Notes under the pieces: generated by a model
Told to the model about the DNA's origin: nothing
Seen by the model: the letters and a program-made list of their open reading frames with translations, nothing else
The model's database searches: none
Shown: positions 59,601 to 64,000 of the stretch, one piece after another
Layout: the number at the start of each line of letters is the position of its first letter
Position numbering within the stretch: the first letter of the stretch is position 1
NCBI GenBank assembly: GCA_019055375.1
Contig: JAHQIW010000408.1
Coordinates: forward strand, 1 to 64,000
Length of the DNA: 64,000 nucleotides
Origin: Parelaphostrongylus tenuis
Taxonomy: Eukaryota > Nematoda > Chromadorea > Rhabditida > Metastrongylidae
Reading direction: 5' to 3'
Made by a program: the position numbers and the translations under genes

Positions 59601-61933
59601 CTGATGTTAAAAAACTCTTAAGTTTCGACTACGAATTAACCTCACCGTGGATGATCAATATTGTAGTTTTATTGATGAGCAAACACGCACTTTCTTCAAA
59701 ATATATTAGTATGGTAAATTTCGGCGGTTTCGCCCTCTCAGAGCCACGATGATTCGAGTTGAGTGTCCACAACAGTTTTTTTTGCGCTGTTGGCCTTCGT
59801 AGTTCTCGCAGCGAGATGAACCGTGAAAGTGGATCACCTCATTATGGAGTGGCATCCTCAGCGCTGCGCTTTTATACCGGACTTCGGCCACGCCGATGTG
59901 ATCCAGCACCATTTGGCAGTTGTTTCTTTTATAAGACATAAAGTACAAAATTTACCATCCCTGTGGCAAAGTCGATCTATGACGTGAATGAGAACGTTCG
60001 ACGTGTACTTCCATTGAATGTATTAGTGGGCGGTTGGTCATTTTGTCGTATAATTGAGGCTATCTATCAATCCCACTTTGAATTTCTTTTTCTGAAGCTG
60101 AATGTAGTATTCCTTTAGTAGACAACATTATGCAAAGCTATCGTATCATTATAAATCCAGAGTGCTGAGTGACGTCGGCGCTCATTTTAGAACGTTAGAG
60201 AAGTTAATCAGAAACGCTACCCCATGTGCCATGATGTTGAAAATTTGGTACATCAAAGAGATGGCATGTTGCGACAACCAATGGTTATGAACTAGGAGCA
60301 TTTGGGTCCTAGGGAGCTAGGGTGCGATGTGATCATTATTAAATCAGACTTCCTCCAATGATTCTGAAGGAAAATATGGACTAGATATGATTGGAATAGA
60401 ATTATCTGGGAAATCTGGCAGAGACCAAGAACAAATAAAGAATTTTTAGGGTCTGGAGAGAAAACAGAGATCACAAGCAAAAGTCGTATAAATCAGTTGA
60501 TATCTGCCCACCTATTCCTTAACTCCCATGACCGACTATCAGTTAACCTCGGCATTGATTGAATATCTCCTTGTTTTTCTTATTCAACAAGTACGAGGTT
60601 GTTAATCTGAAGATTTTTCGATACAGACGAACAGTTCAATGAACTTGATCGTGATGGCTGACGTTTCAGCTTTATCGCCCTCTTCAGAGCCTGAAAGAGT
60701 CAAATTGATATGCAAAACACTCAGACAAGCACTTTCATAACCAGAGCAGAATAGCTTACGTACCTTTATGTTATCTGGTCTGTGAGATGTTATGGGGACC
60801 AACCAATTACAGTACAGCACCGAAACGTCAACCATCACGATTGAGTTCATTGTACCGTTCGTCTGTTCCGAAAAAATCTTCAAATCAACAACCTCGTACT
60901 TGCTAAATAAGGAAAACAAGGAAATGTTCCTTGGAGTTTTTTATTAGAGAAATTAAAGAGGAAATCGTCGTATACAACTCTACGCCTTTGTAGGCAGCTT
61001 TAAACTATACAGTTCTGCAACTGATTACCATACTGAAAAGAGTACATTCGCTTGCAGGTGTTCGCCCGTAAACCAATGCGGCGATGGCGCTATCGTACCG
61101 ACATATACGTCGACGGTTTTAGGCGTTTCTTCGATAAACCACACTGGAAGTATCAACAATTCAAAAGTGGGTGGATAAAAGCTGGTATCAAAAAGATGAT
61201 GAGTTTATCCGTTCAGTGAAATTGTTCAGATGTTGATCTACGGAATCCCCTACAGAACATGAACCAGTCCGAAATAATAATCATGCTAAAATCGGGCCTC
61301 GGCATTAGAGTGCAGGAAAGCTATGGAATGCTGGATGTTATGGTTTCACTTCCACCGAGTTATAATACAACTTGCAAGGTATCGCGGATTTTCAAACTGT
61401 ATCTATAAATGTTCTTTAGAAAATTTCTAGTTTATAGCCAGGTGTGACCGCTTCTTCATCAATAAATTCCGTAGATGGTACCCGACGATGTTACACGACG
61501 CAAGGCCTACTAGGTGTGTGTTGCTCATTTATGACAAATTAGAGACCTATTATAAGTAATTCGGAGATTTACCCGTTCTTCTTCTTCATCGACAAAACTG
61601 TAAAACTTCGTACAGGTTGTGCGTTCTGTTGTCGCTCGCGATTTTAATGTGCATATTGTCGCCTTTAGGTCTCTTTAGCGCTTATTCTGTGCACTTCTCA
61701 TGTTTGTTGGTGATGCAGCTCATCTTTCTTTTAGTGGTGAAGCAGTCAGAAATTATAAATACATAATCCATTTCTTTTGTTTCTCATCCATCGATGTGTC
61801 TTATTTTTAGGAGTGTACAACAATGACCCAAATGACGACTTAACTTCAGTAACCGGTCAAGTGACACGATCGACAGGTGACACATTCAATGCTGGCGCAA
61901 CGCAGATGATATATGAGCAGTTTGGATCTACAT
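36172..61933 (+). CDS. NIDO-AMOP-VWD mosaic protein (MUC4/SUSD2-like), 30 exons, 3'-incomplete
   Basis: Secreted or membrane-anchored adhesive protein. Thirty exons join without a frame conflict into 1056 codons; the gene runs off the window. Order: signal peptide (residues 1-22); RKKR at 62-65; NIDO (about 96-360) split by a Gln-rich insert (200-296) with a second RKKR at 267-270; a Trp/Gly-rich linker; an IPT-like segment (about 455-530) ending in [16 protein letters not shown] (647-744) with eight cysteines (C666, C689, C691, C709, C717, C726, C741, C742); a Cys-rich connector; and VWD from about 832 ([10 protein letters not shown] at 835-844) to the last exon seen. Several N-glycosylation sequons are visible. 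NIDO-AMOP-VWD is the known order of MUC4 and SUSD2 relatives. From memory, C. elegans K03H1.5 is similar, but I could not check this. AMOP proteins are linked to adhesion; the role here is inference. Confidence 0.92.
36592..36990. mobile_element. Internally deleted mariner-like element with terminal inverted repeats
   Basis: Left end GGTTGGGAAAAAAGTTTTG and right end CAAAACTTTTTCCCCAGCC are inverted repeats of about 24 bp, flanked by TA on both sides. The interior of about 350 bp has only remnants of a coding frame. In mosaic-gene intron 1. Confidence 0.85.
37207..37247 (+). CDS. Mosaic gene exon 2 (41 nt)
   Basis: Short exon between TACTGCAG and GTGAAA, encoding [13 protein letters not shown] plus two bases. 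It alone reconciles the phase 0 end of exon 1 with the phase 2 start of exon 3, which is the main reason to accept it. Confidence 0.72.
37404..37489 (+). CDS. Mosaic gene exon 3 (RKKR site)
   Basis: Acceptor CTTCTCAG, donor GTTCGT. Encodes [19 protein letters not shown], then ADYDVRIEE. The junction with exon 2 creates RKKR, a proprotein-convertase-like cleavage motif ahead of the NIDO domain. Confidence 0.85.
37759..37799. repeat. TA microsatellite
   Basis: Uninterrupted (TA)n of about 20 units in intron 3. Confidence 0.95.
38000..38140. repeat. Copy of the 1805-1925 repeat
   Basis: AACTTATCTTGATTAGCTGA then CGCGAGGTT and CGGCTGAC(G/T)TTTCGG occur in both. The end resembles the Penelope-associated motif, reversed. 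Confidence 0.6.
38532..38649 (+). CDS. Mosaic gene exon 4 (NIDO start)
   Basis: Acceptor TTATAG, donor GTATGT. Encodes [17 protein letters not shown] and then [15 protein letters not shown] marks the beginning of NIDO domains. Phase 1 in, phase 2 out. Confidence 0.88.
39540..39930 (+). pseudogene. Mariner-type transposase fossil
   Basis: [13 protein letters not shown] (catalytic-end motif, final D lost), then the C-terminal [15 protein letters not shown] ... RFVSMWK, matching F-xxKPxEFYxxGIxxLPxRWxK. Frameshifts between. In intron 4. Confidence 0.75.
40039..40144 (+). CDS. Mosaic gene exon 5 (NIDO)
   Basis: Acceptor ACATTCAG, donor GTGAGT. Encodes [19 protein letters not shown] and then [13 protein letters not shown], a typical NIDO/AMOP-protein block. 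NYT is a glycosylation sequon. Confidence 0.92.
40332..40687 (+). mobile_element. Family A SINE with imperfect target duplication
   Basis: Element about 40345-40670: A box TGGTGCAGTGGTTAGAGG, B box GGTTCGATCTC, and full body with a short internal duplication near 40560-40600. Flanks TAGAGAACTTGT and TAGAGAATTTAGT look like a decayed target duplication. In intron 5. Confidence 0.82.
40771..40984. mobile_element. piggyBac-like small non-autonomous element
   Basis: Left end TTAACCCTTTGAGCACC, right end TGGTCCCCAAAAGGTTGA, i.e. inverted ends of TTAACCCTTTxxGGACC type. A TTAA target is typical of piggyBac. GC-rich interior. In intron 5. Confidence 0.65.
41256..41357 (+). CDS. Mosaic gene exon 6 (NIDO)
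   Basis: Acceptor GATTAG, donor GTATGT. Encodes [18 protein letters not shown] and then [16 protein letters not shown], the APFYAD ... YRSV core of NIDO. 34 whole codons. Confidence 0.93.
42453..42614 (+). CDS. Mosaic gene exon 7 (Gln-rich insert, part 1)
   Basis: Acceptor TTATTCAG, donor GTCAGT. 54 whole codons, acidic at first (LDDDEMYN), then Gln/Asn/Gly-rich ([26 protein letters not shown]). Symmetric phase 0-0, so it can be skipped without a frameshift. Looks disordered. Confidence 0.88.
42615..44239. other. Intron 7 of the mosaic gene
   Basis: A (TA)n tract at 43470-43516. A GGCACCGTGATAAT segment near 43552 resembles part of the 47.3 kb minus-strand open region. No gene recognised. 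Confidence 0.5.
43470..43516. repeat. TA microsatellite
   Basis: ATATATGTTTATATATATAT... tract in intron 7. Confidence 0.9.
44240..44368 (+). CDS. Mosaic gene exon 8 (Gln-rich insert, part 2, RKKR)
   Basis: Acceptor ATATTTCAG, donor GTACTG. Encodes [18 protein letters not shown] and then [23 protein letters not shown] lies at residues 267-270. A stronger donor, GTAAGT, sits in frame at 44306; using it would remove the last 21 codons. Confidence 0.85.
44607..44660. repeat. TA microsatellite
   Basis: Two (TA)n blocks separated by TTCATACATT in intron 8. Confidence 0.9.
45376..45438 (+). CDS. Mosaic gene exon 9 (NIDO)
   Basis: Acceptor TTGTAG, donor GTATGT. 21 codons, [20 protein letters not shown] plus R, matching the xxAFVVTWxxV strand of NIDO and so resuming the domain after the insert. 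Confidence 0.9.
45884..45987 (+). CDS. Mosaic gene exon 10 (NIDO)
   Basis: Acceptor TTAATTCAG, donor GTAAAT. Encodes [18 protein letters not shown] and then [24 protein letters not shown] is a NIDO hallmark. Ends in phase 2. Confidence 0.92.
46090..46148 (+). CDS. Mosaic gene exon 11 (NIDO)
   Basis: Acceptor TAAATTCAG, donor GTCAGT. Encodes [19 protein letters not shown], the FxxFNYxxLxW end of the NIDO core. Donor 46149 was chosen over 46153 because only it keeps the next exon in frame. Confidence 0.9.
46217..46309 (+). CDS. Mosaic gene exon 12 (Gly-rich end of NIDO)
   Basis: Acceptor AAATTTCAG, donor GTAAGG. Encodes [20 protein letters not shown] and then [11 protein letters not shown]. 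Followed by a long intron of 2777 bp. Confidence 0.92.
46750..46865 (-). repeat. tRNA-like SINE fragment (family B)
   Basis: On the minus strand, the B box is CGGGCTCGATTCCCG. The rest is decayed. Confidence 0.5.
46920..47230. repeat. TACAGCGC-family repeat, decayed
   Basis: TATTATAGCGCTCTACGAGAA, then AAAATTAAACTTTGTTAC and CAATCGAATGACTACT, parallel to units at 21.6 kb and 62.8 kb. Confidence 0.5.
47318..47787 (-). other. Unidentified open frames, minus strand, in mosaic-gene intron 12
   Basis: Two overlapping minus-strand frames: 86 codons at 47527-47787 (hydrophobic) and 104 codons at 47318-47632 (polar, contains [18 protein letters not shown]). A TTTCAG acceptor on the minus strand falls inside the second frame. 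No family is recognised; it could be a nested gene or a repeat-encoded frame. Confidence 0.25.
48016..48360 (+). mobile_element. Penelope-like element fragment (GIY-YIG endonuclease C-terminus)
   Basis: Reads [20 protein letters not shown] then [15 protein letters not shown], a GIY-YIG nuclease core, and further on [20 protein letters not shown] then YLR, the C-terminal phrase of nematode Penelope-like elements. One frameshift between. In mosaic-gene intron 12. Confidence 0.78.
49087..49194 (+). CDS. Mosaic gene exon 13
   Basis: Acceptor AATTTTAG, donor GTTTGC. Encodes [20 protein letters not shown] and then [16 protein letters not shown], the post-NIDO PGRWIxRxD block common to NIDO-AMOP proteins. 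NAS is a sequon. Confidence 0.92.
49253..49347 (+). CDS. Mosaic gene exon 14 (start of IPT-like segment)
   Basis: Acceptor GCTTTAG, donor GTTAGT. Encodes [20 protein letters not shown] and then [12 protein letters not shown]. The following intron of 2048 bp contains a piggyBac-like element and an RTE fossil. Confidence 0.9.
49844..50065. mobile_element. piggyBac-like small non-autonomous element, second copy
   Basis: Right end GGTCCTTAAAGGGTTAA is intact; the left end CAGCTCTTTGAGGACCACCG is decayed. Interior matches the 40.8 kb copy (GTAGCATCTGCA, GCCTAC, GAAAC). In intron 14. Confidence 0.7.
50400..51190 (+). mobile_element. Deleted RTE-type LINE
   Basis: Endonuclease pieces [20 protein letters not shown] and [13 protein letters not shown] (50480-50790) are followed closely by C-terminal pieces ([14 protein letters not shown], about 51080-51130), so most of the reverse transcriptase is deleted. 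In mosaic-gene intron 14, same strand. Confidence 0.75.
51396..51549 (+). CDS. Mosaic gene exon 15 (IPT-like segment)
   Basis: Acceptor AATTTTAG, donor GTGAGT. Encodes [20 protein letters not shown] and then [20 protein letters not shown]. The pattern C...V.C..P....G...V.VS.DGG fits an IPT/TIG-like fold (inference). Confidence 0.9.
51617..51683 (+). CDS. Mosaic gene exon 16
   Basis: Acceptor GATTTCAG, donor GTTGGC. Encodes [20 protein letters not shown] and then NR. The donor was set by the phase of exon 17. Confidence 0.87.
51744..51857 (+). CDS. Mosaic gene exon 17
   Basis: Acceptor TATTTGCAG, donor GTGAGG. Encodes [20 protein letters not shown] and then [21 protein letters not shown] is a sequon. 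Confidence 0.92.
51908..52007 (+). CDS. Mosaic gene exon 18
   Basis: Acceptor TCCTTTTAG, donor GTGAGT. Encodes [20 protein letters not shown] and then [14 protein letters not shown]. Ends in phase 0. Introns 16 and 17 are only about 50-60 bp, in contrast to the rest of the gene. Confidence 0.9.
52008..53767. other. Intron 18 of the mosaic gene
   Basis: An open stretch at 53320-53577 (85 codons) has no recognisable family and no phase-compatible splice sites. No repeat was identified with confidence. Confidence 0.45.
53768..53862 (+). CDS. Mosaic gene exon 19
   Basis: Acceptor AATTTTCAG, donor GTATGT. Encodes [17 protein letters not shown] and then [12 protein letters not shown], leading into the AMOP domain. 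Confidence 0.9.
54117..54330. repeat. Back-to-back family B tRNA-like element
   Basis: A minus-strand tRNA-like half (GGAATTCGAGCCCGCACC) and a plus-strand half (GGGTTCGAGTCTCGCC) face each other. Ends GATGTAGAGCGATGTGC and GCACATCGCTCTACATC are exact inverted repeats of 17 bp. In intron 19. Confidence 0.8.
54416..54560 (+). CDS. Mosaic gene exon 20 (AMOP domain, part 1)
   Basis: Acceptor ACATGCAG, donor GTAACT. Encodes [20 protein letters not shown], then [13 protein letters not shown] and PCPC. The spaced Cys, WF and PCPC are diagnostic of AMOP. Confidence 0.94.
55026..55335 (+). mobile_element. Family A SINE, plus strand
   Basis: TGGCGCAGTGCTTGGAGGTG (A box, two changes), GGTTCGATCTCG (B box), GGTACCAGACAGATC, and tail TATCCTTTTATCCTTTTATTG. 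In intron 20. Confidence 0.85.
55589..55701 (+). CDS. Mosaic gene exon 21 (AMOP domain, part 2)
   Basis: Acceptor GATTTTAG, donor GTATGT. Encodes [33 protein letters not shown], with AMOP cysteines 4-6 and the conserved D-GR-xP motif. Confidence 0.93.
56031..56120 (+). CDS. Mosaic gene exon 22 (AMOP end, CCYD)
   Basis: Acceptor ATTATTCAG, donor GTAAGC. Encodes [20 protein letters not shown] and then [15 protein letters not shown] is the closing motif of AMOP. Confidence 0.94.
56385..56545 (+). repeat. tRNA-like SINE (family B), decayed
   Basis: GGTTGGTTGCTGACAG, then GGTAGTGCAGCGATTAGCAC and TTTTGCATATCACTC, aligned with the 9.0 kb copy. In intron 22. Confidence 0.6.
56782..56907 (+). CDS. 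Mosaic gene exon 23
   Basis: Acceptor CATTCCAG, donor GTAAGA. Encodes [19 protein letters not shown], then [10 protein letters not shown], linking AMOP and VWD. Confidence 0.9.
56971..57048 (+). CDS. Mosaic gene exon 24
   Basis: Acceptor GATTAAG (weak), donor GTAAGT. Encodes [20 protein letters not shown] and then YRAPAA. With exon 23 it forms a CC...C...C cluster just before VWD. Confidence 0.87.
57352..57500 (+). CDS. Mosaic gene exon 25 (VWD domain start)
   Basis: Acceptor CATTTCAG, donor GTGAGC. Encodes [20 protein letters not shown] and then [13 protein letters not shown]-x-PH-x-xTFDG opens von Willebrand factor type D domains. Confidence 0.95.
58150..58205 (+). ncRNA. Degenerate hammerhead-ribozyme-like motif
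   Basis: CTGATGAG ... GAAACGTTA with a possible stem III (GTGGC..TAATG with CGTTAGCCGC). The base before the cleavage position is wrong, so probably inactive. See findings. Confidence 0.35.
58228..58340 (+). repeat. tRNA-like SINE fragment
   Basis: AACCAGTGGTTAGGGCACCC (A-box-like) and GGATTCGATCCTTCC (B-box-like), in intron 25. Confidence 0.45.
58775..58950 (+). repeat. tRNA-Leu-like SINE
   Basis: GAGGCGCTGTGGCCGAGTAG resembles a tRNA-Leu 5' end; then GGGCTGATACCCAACGCCC and tail CGTTAAAGAAGAAGAC. No acceptor-stem closure, so not a tRNA gene. Confidence 0.5.
59171..59241 (+). CDS. Mosaic gene exon 26 (VWD, GC donor)
   Basis: Acceptor CTAATTCAG. Encodes [20 protein letters not shown] and then SIVQ. 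The only donor that keeps the frame is AG|GCAAGA, a GC-AG intron. NAT and NDS are sequons. Confidence 0.85.
60569..60921. repeat. Long palindromic element, arms about 100 bp
   Basis: Left arm from CCTTGTTTTTCTTATTC to GATGGCTGACGTTTC is complementary to the right arm from GAAACGTCAACCATCACGA to AAACAAGG, with about 10-15% mismatch and a 155-bp spacer. The spacer holds the minus-strand TCTGAAGAGGGCGATAAAGC motif. In intron 26. Confidence 0.85.
61058..61166 (+). CDS. Mosaic gene exon 27 (VWD)
   Basis: Acceptor GCTTGCAG, donor GTGGGT. Encodes [20 protein letters not shown] and then [17 protein letters not shown] basic patch followed by the WRY-xxD-xYVDG strand. Confidence 0.92.
61230..61378 (+). 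CDS. Mosaic gene exon 28 (VWD)
   Basis: Acceptor TTGTTCAG, donor GTATCG. Encodes [40 protein letters not shown] and the sequon NTT. GIRVQE-xxGxLDVxVSLP is the central VWD sheet. Confidence 0.93.
61438..61513 (+). CDS. Mosaic gene exon 29 (VWD)
   Basis: Acceptor TTTATAG, donor GTGTGT. Encodes [20 protein letters not shown] and then TQGLL, ahead of the GLLGVYNND turn of VWD domains. Confidence 0.89.
61811..61933 (+). CDS. Mosaic gene exon 30 (VWD, last exon in window)
   Basis: Acceptor TATTTTTAG, donor GTGAGT. Encodes [20 protein letters not shown] and then [13 protein letters not shown], ending one base into a codon. GxYNNDPxDDL is a VWD signature. The remaining domains and stop must lie past 64000. 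Confidence 0.92.
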
Positions 61934-62087
61934 GTGAGTTCATGATGATATAAAATCTGAAATTCGAATACTTTGGCTGTTTAAATAACCTTACTAAACG
62001 TTATGGATCGTTTAGCGTCGCTATATCGTATCAGAGGGACAAAAAACTGCGCAAAATTTTATTTTGAAAAGTCACGTCTACAATAAG

Positions 62088-62360
62088 CGCATGTGAATCA
62101 GTGGTTGGAAAGCAAGTTTACACAGTGTCTGGTTTGACACTACTATCCAAGCTAAGTAAGCCTTCCATCCTTCTGGGGTCGGCGAGATGGTGCTCGATTT
62201 ATCTGCGAAGAAGAGACACTGATTTATGGAACGATAGGCCCCGCAAGTCATAGATTAGACCAGATGTGCATTCAATCATGTCTATCCTACTGCGAATCGA
62301 CTTGAACGCATGGCACATTCTTAGGGATATCGACGCCGCACGCTTTATCACTCCTTTATC
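62088..62360 (+). repeat. Family A SINE, highly decayed
   Basis: AGCGCATGTGAATCAGTGGTT (A box), weak B box, CCTTCCATCCTTCTGGGGTC and CGACGCCGCACGCTTTATC. In intron 30. Confidence 0.6.
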
Positions 62361-62519
62361 TGATATGCATTTTATCAATTTGCATGCAGTCATCATTTCT
62401 GCGTCTTTTGAAATTACCTGCTTGACTTCCAATTTTTTGGGCAATACCTCAGAATTCTCAGTAATTGTCTTGGCTGGTTCACGTGCTAGTTGCTTCCTTC
62501 TTCCCGCTACTCACTGAAA

Positions 62520-62990
62520 TCAACAATATAAGCTATCGAATGATTATTGAAAGCTTAAAGAAAAAGCTTTGTTGAGCGAGAAATGATTGAATGAGAAACA
62601 TAATTTCATTTTTGCTATTAGAGCGCAAATAGGATGCTGTTTGAAAATAAAATACACAGTTGGAATCTTTGAGATTTGAGCTATTAGATGATTGCTAAGA
62701 CTTGAGAAAAAAATCCAAAAGGCGCGTTTTTCTCAAGAAAGTGAAAAAGGTGCCACTAATGGAGATGGTCTAAACTTGCTAAATTTCTTTTTTTGTTTGT
62801 TACAGCGCAGCAAAAAGTTTTTTTCAAAAACTATATACATTGTTGGAGTCCACAATATCTAAGCTGTCGAATGTTTAGATGTTTGAAGGAAAAACTTTAC
62901 ACAGTGAGAAAGTTTGTATGAGAAACTTTATTTAATTGTGCTGTTACAGCGCAATTGAAAAAAACTGTTATTGCAAAATGCTTTTACAGA
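62520..62990. repeat. Tandem-like TACAGCGC repeat, three units
   Basis: Unit starts near 62617 (TTAGAGCGCAA), 62802 (GTTACAGCGCAGC) and 62942 (GTTACAGCGCAAT), each with a following (A)GCTATC/GCTGTCGAATG block. Confidence 0.6.
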
Positions 62991-63729
62991 AGCGCTGAAA
63001 CTGAAACCGGATAACAGAAATGATCCTTCAAAAGTTTATGTGAAGGCGATTCATAGCGTGTACAGAAAATTCATAAGCAGTATTATGGCTCACATAAAAA
63101 CTTCACCTAGATTTAATCGGGAAGTCATGGATAACTTTTTCTCAAATTCGCATACCGACTATCAAATAACCTCGACATTGTGCAGTATTTCAGTTTTTTT
63201 TTTCATGAGCTAAGAGGGAAGCCATAAGACACGGGTTTTTAGCCTAAAACGTTTTTGAAAAAATTATATAAACAAAGTGGGCGGTGATCAAGCGAATGCT
63301 CAGCAGCCATACTGGAACGGTTAGAAGCTCGCGGGGGTCAAGCCACTAGGCGACAGAAAATCTTTCCAATTATGATGGTATATTTGGCTTTCGGAAAGGA
63401 CTTTTCGAACTTTGTAACGACAAAAAACATATTGGGTTTCACGATCAGTGAGCACTTCTAGTCGGCTAAGGTGTGTGTACAACTGTTATACCAATCCGCT
63501 GCATAAATCACATGTGTATTTTTTGATTTTGGAAAAAAAGATTTGTTAAAAATAATTTATCGTGTTTCAAAGAGTGACAAACTCACAATAAAGTACAGAT
63601 CACTGTTCAGGAGGCCAGAAAACTTTGATCGCATCCAAGAGTATTTAAAAACATCGTCACCTAAATCGACAATGGTGATCACATCTGGGACATTAGCGCA
63701 AAATATGCATTCGCTTTGTTGTGCTCCAT

Positions 63730-64000
63730 AACCTATTTAACAGCTCACTAAGAAGTCCTTTCGAAAAATCAAATGCATTATTGAAATCAGCAAAATTCAA
63801 ACTATCAAATGGTTTTCTGAAAGCCTTAGAGAAATGCTCTTTCCGATGAAAGACGCGTTGAAACGCCTCAAGTGTGAAACAATATCTTTATTTTGGTTGT
63901 CACAGCGAAGTGAAAGGTTTTTCTTCAGAACCTAAATATGTCGTTGGAATTGACTAGATTTCAGCTACTGATTTAGCTAAGAAGAAACTTGGAAGAATTG
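63730..64000. repeat. TACAGCGC-family repeat, partial
   Basis: AAACTATCAAATGGTTTTCTG and GTCACAGCGAAGTGAAAGG, with GTCGTTGGAATTGACTAGAT, aligned with the 62.5 kb units. Confidence 0.5.

Larger units (their letters stand above)
61934..64000 (+). other. Intron 30 of the mosaic gene, open at the window end
   Basis: No following VWD exon could be found. A degenerate SINE (62088-62360) is followed by tandem-like copies of the TACAGCGC repeat (62520-62990 and 63730-64000). Short open stretches at 62971-63213 and 63543-63731 do not continue the gene. Confidence 0.6.

Noticed and set aside
62991..63213. Open stretch EALKLKPDNRNDPSKVYVKA as exon 31 of the mosaic gene
   Set aside because: Exon 30 ends with a lone T; joining at this acceptor gives an immediate TAA. 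The sequence also abuts TACAGCGC repeats and does not resemble VWD.
1..64000. CRISPR arrays, phage, plasmid or bacterial defence systems
   Set aside because: No short regular spaced repeats, no dense bacterial-style genes; intron-bearing eukaryotic genes dominate.

Overview
This window is nuclear DNA from a nematode. The evidence is: A+T-rich sequence; short exons separated by long introns; TTTCAG-type splice acceptors; nematode-like protein families; and abundant degraded RTE-type LINEs, tRNA-derived SINEs, mariner fossils and small palindromic elements. The RTE and SINE types are those I associate with strongylid (hookworm-like) worms, but the species call is inference. No bacterial-type operon, CRISPR array or functional tRNA/rRNA gene was seen.

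Two protein-coding genes could be rebuilt exon by exon on the + strand. In both, the reading phase agrees at every junction. Gene 1 (15352-30062, 8 exons, 313 aa) is a complete phosphatidic-acid/lipid phosphate phosphatase of the PAP2 superfamily, with all three catalytic motifs. Gene 2 (36172 to beyond 61933, 30 exons seen, 1056 aa so far) is a secreted or membrane-tethered mosaic protein. It has a signal peptide, a NIDO domain interrupted by a Gln-rich insert, an IPT-like segment, an eight-cysteine AMOP domain and a VWD domain, an architecture like MUC4/SUSD2. Its 3' end lies outside the window.

Layout: 1-15.3 kb is gene-free and holds LINE/SINE fossils, a Penelope-like fragment and several inverted repeats, including an almost perfect 80-nt hairpin at 11551. 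15.35-30.06 kb is the PAP2 gene. Its introns carry LINE fragments, a nearly full-length but dead RTE on the opposite strand (about 22.4-25.5 kb), a second RTE piece and a mariner fossil. 30.1-36.1 kb is intergenic, with SINE copies and copies of an unidentified repeat. 36.2-64 kb is the mosaic gene, whose introns hold SINEs, piggyBac-like and mariner-like small elements, RTE and Penelope remnants, palindromes and TA microsatellites.

I did not find an obviously new multi-gene system. The observations most worth following are the Gln-rich, RKKR-containing insert in the NIDO domain with its in-frame alternative donor, a GC-AG intron, a degenerate hammerhead-like motif, Penelope (GIY-YIG) remnants next to a shared 3' repeat, and a dispersed repeat of about 150 bp marked by a TACAGCGC core.
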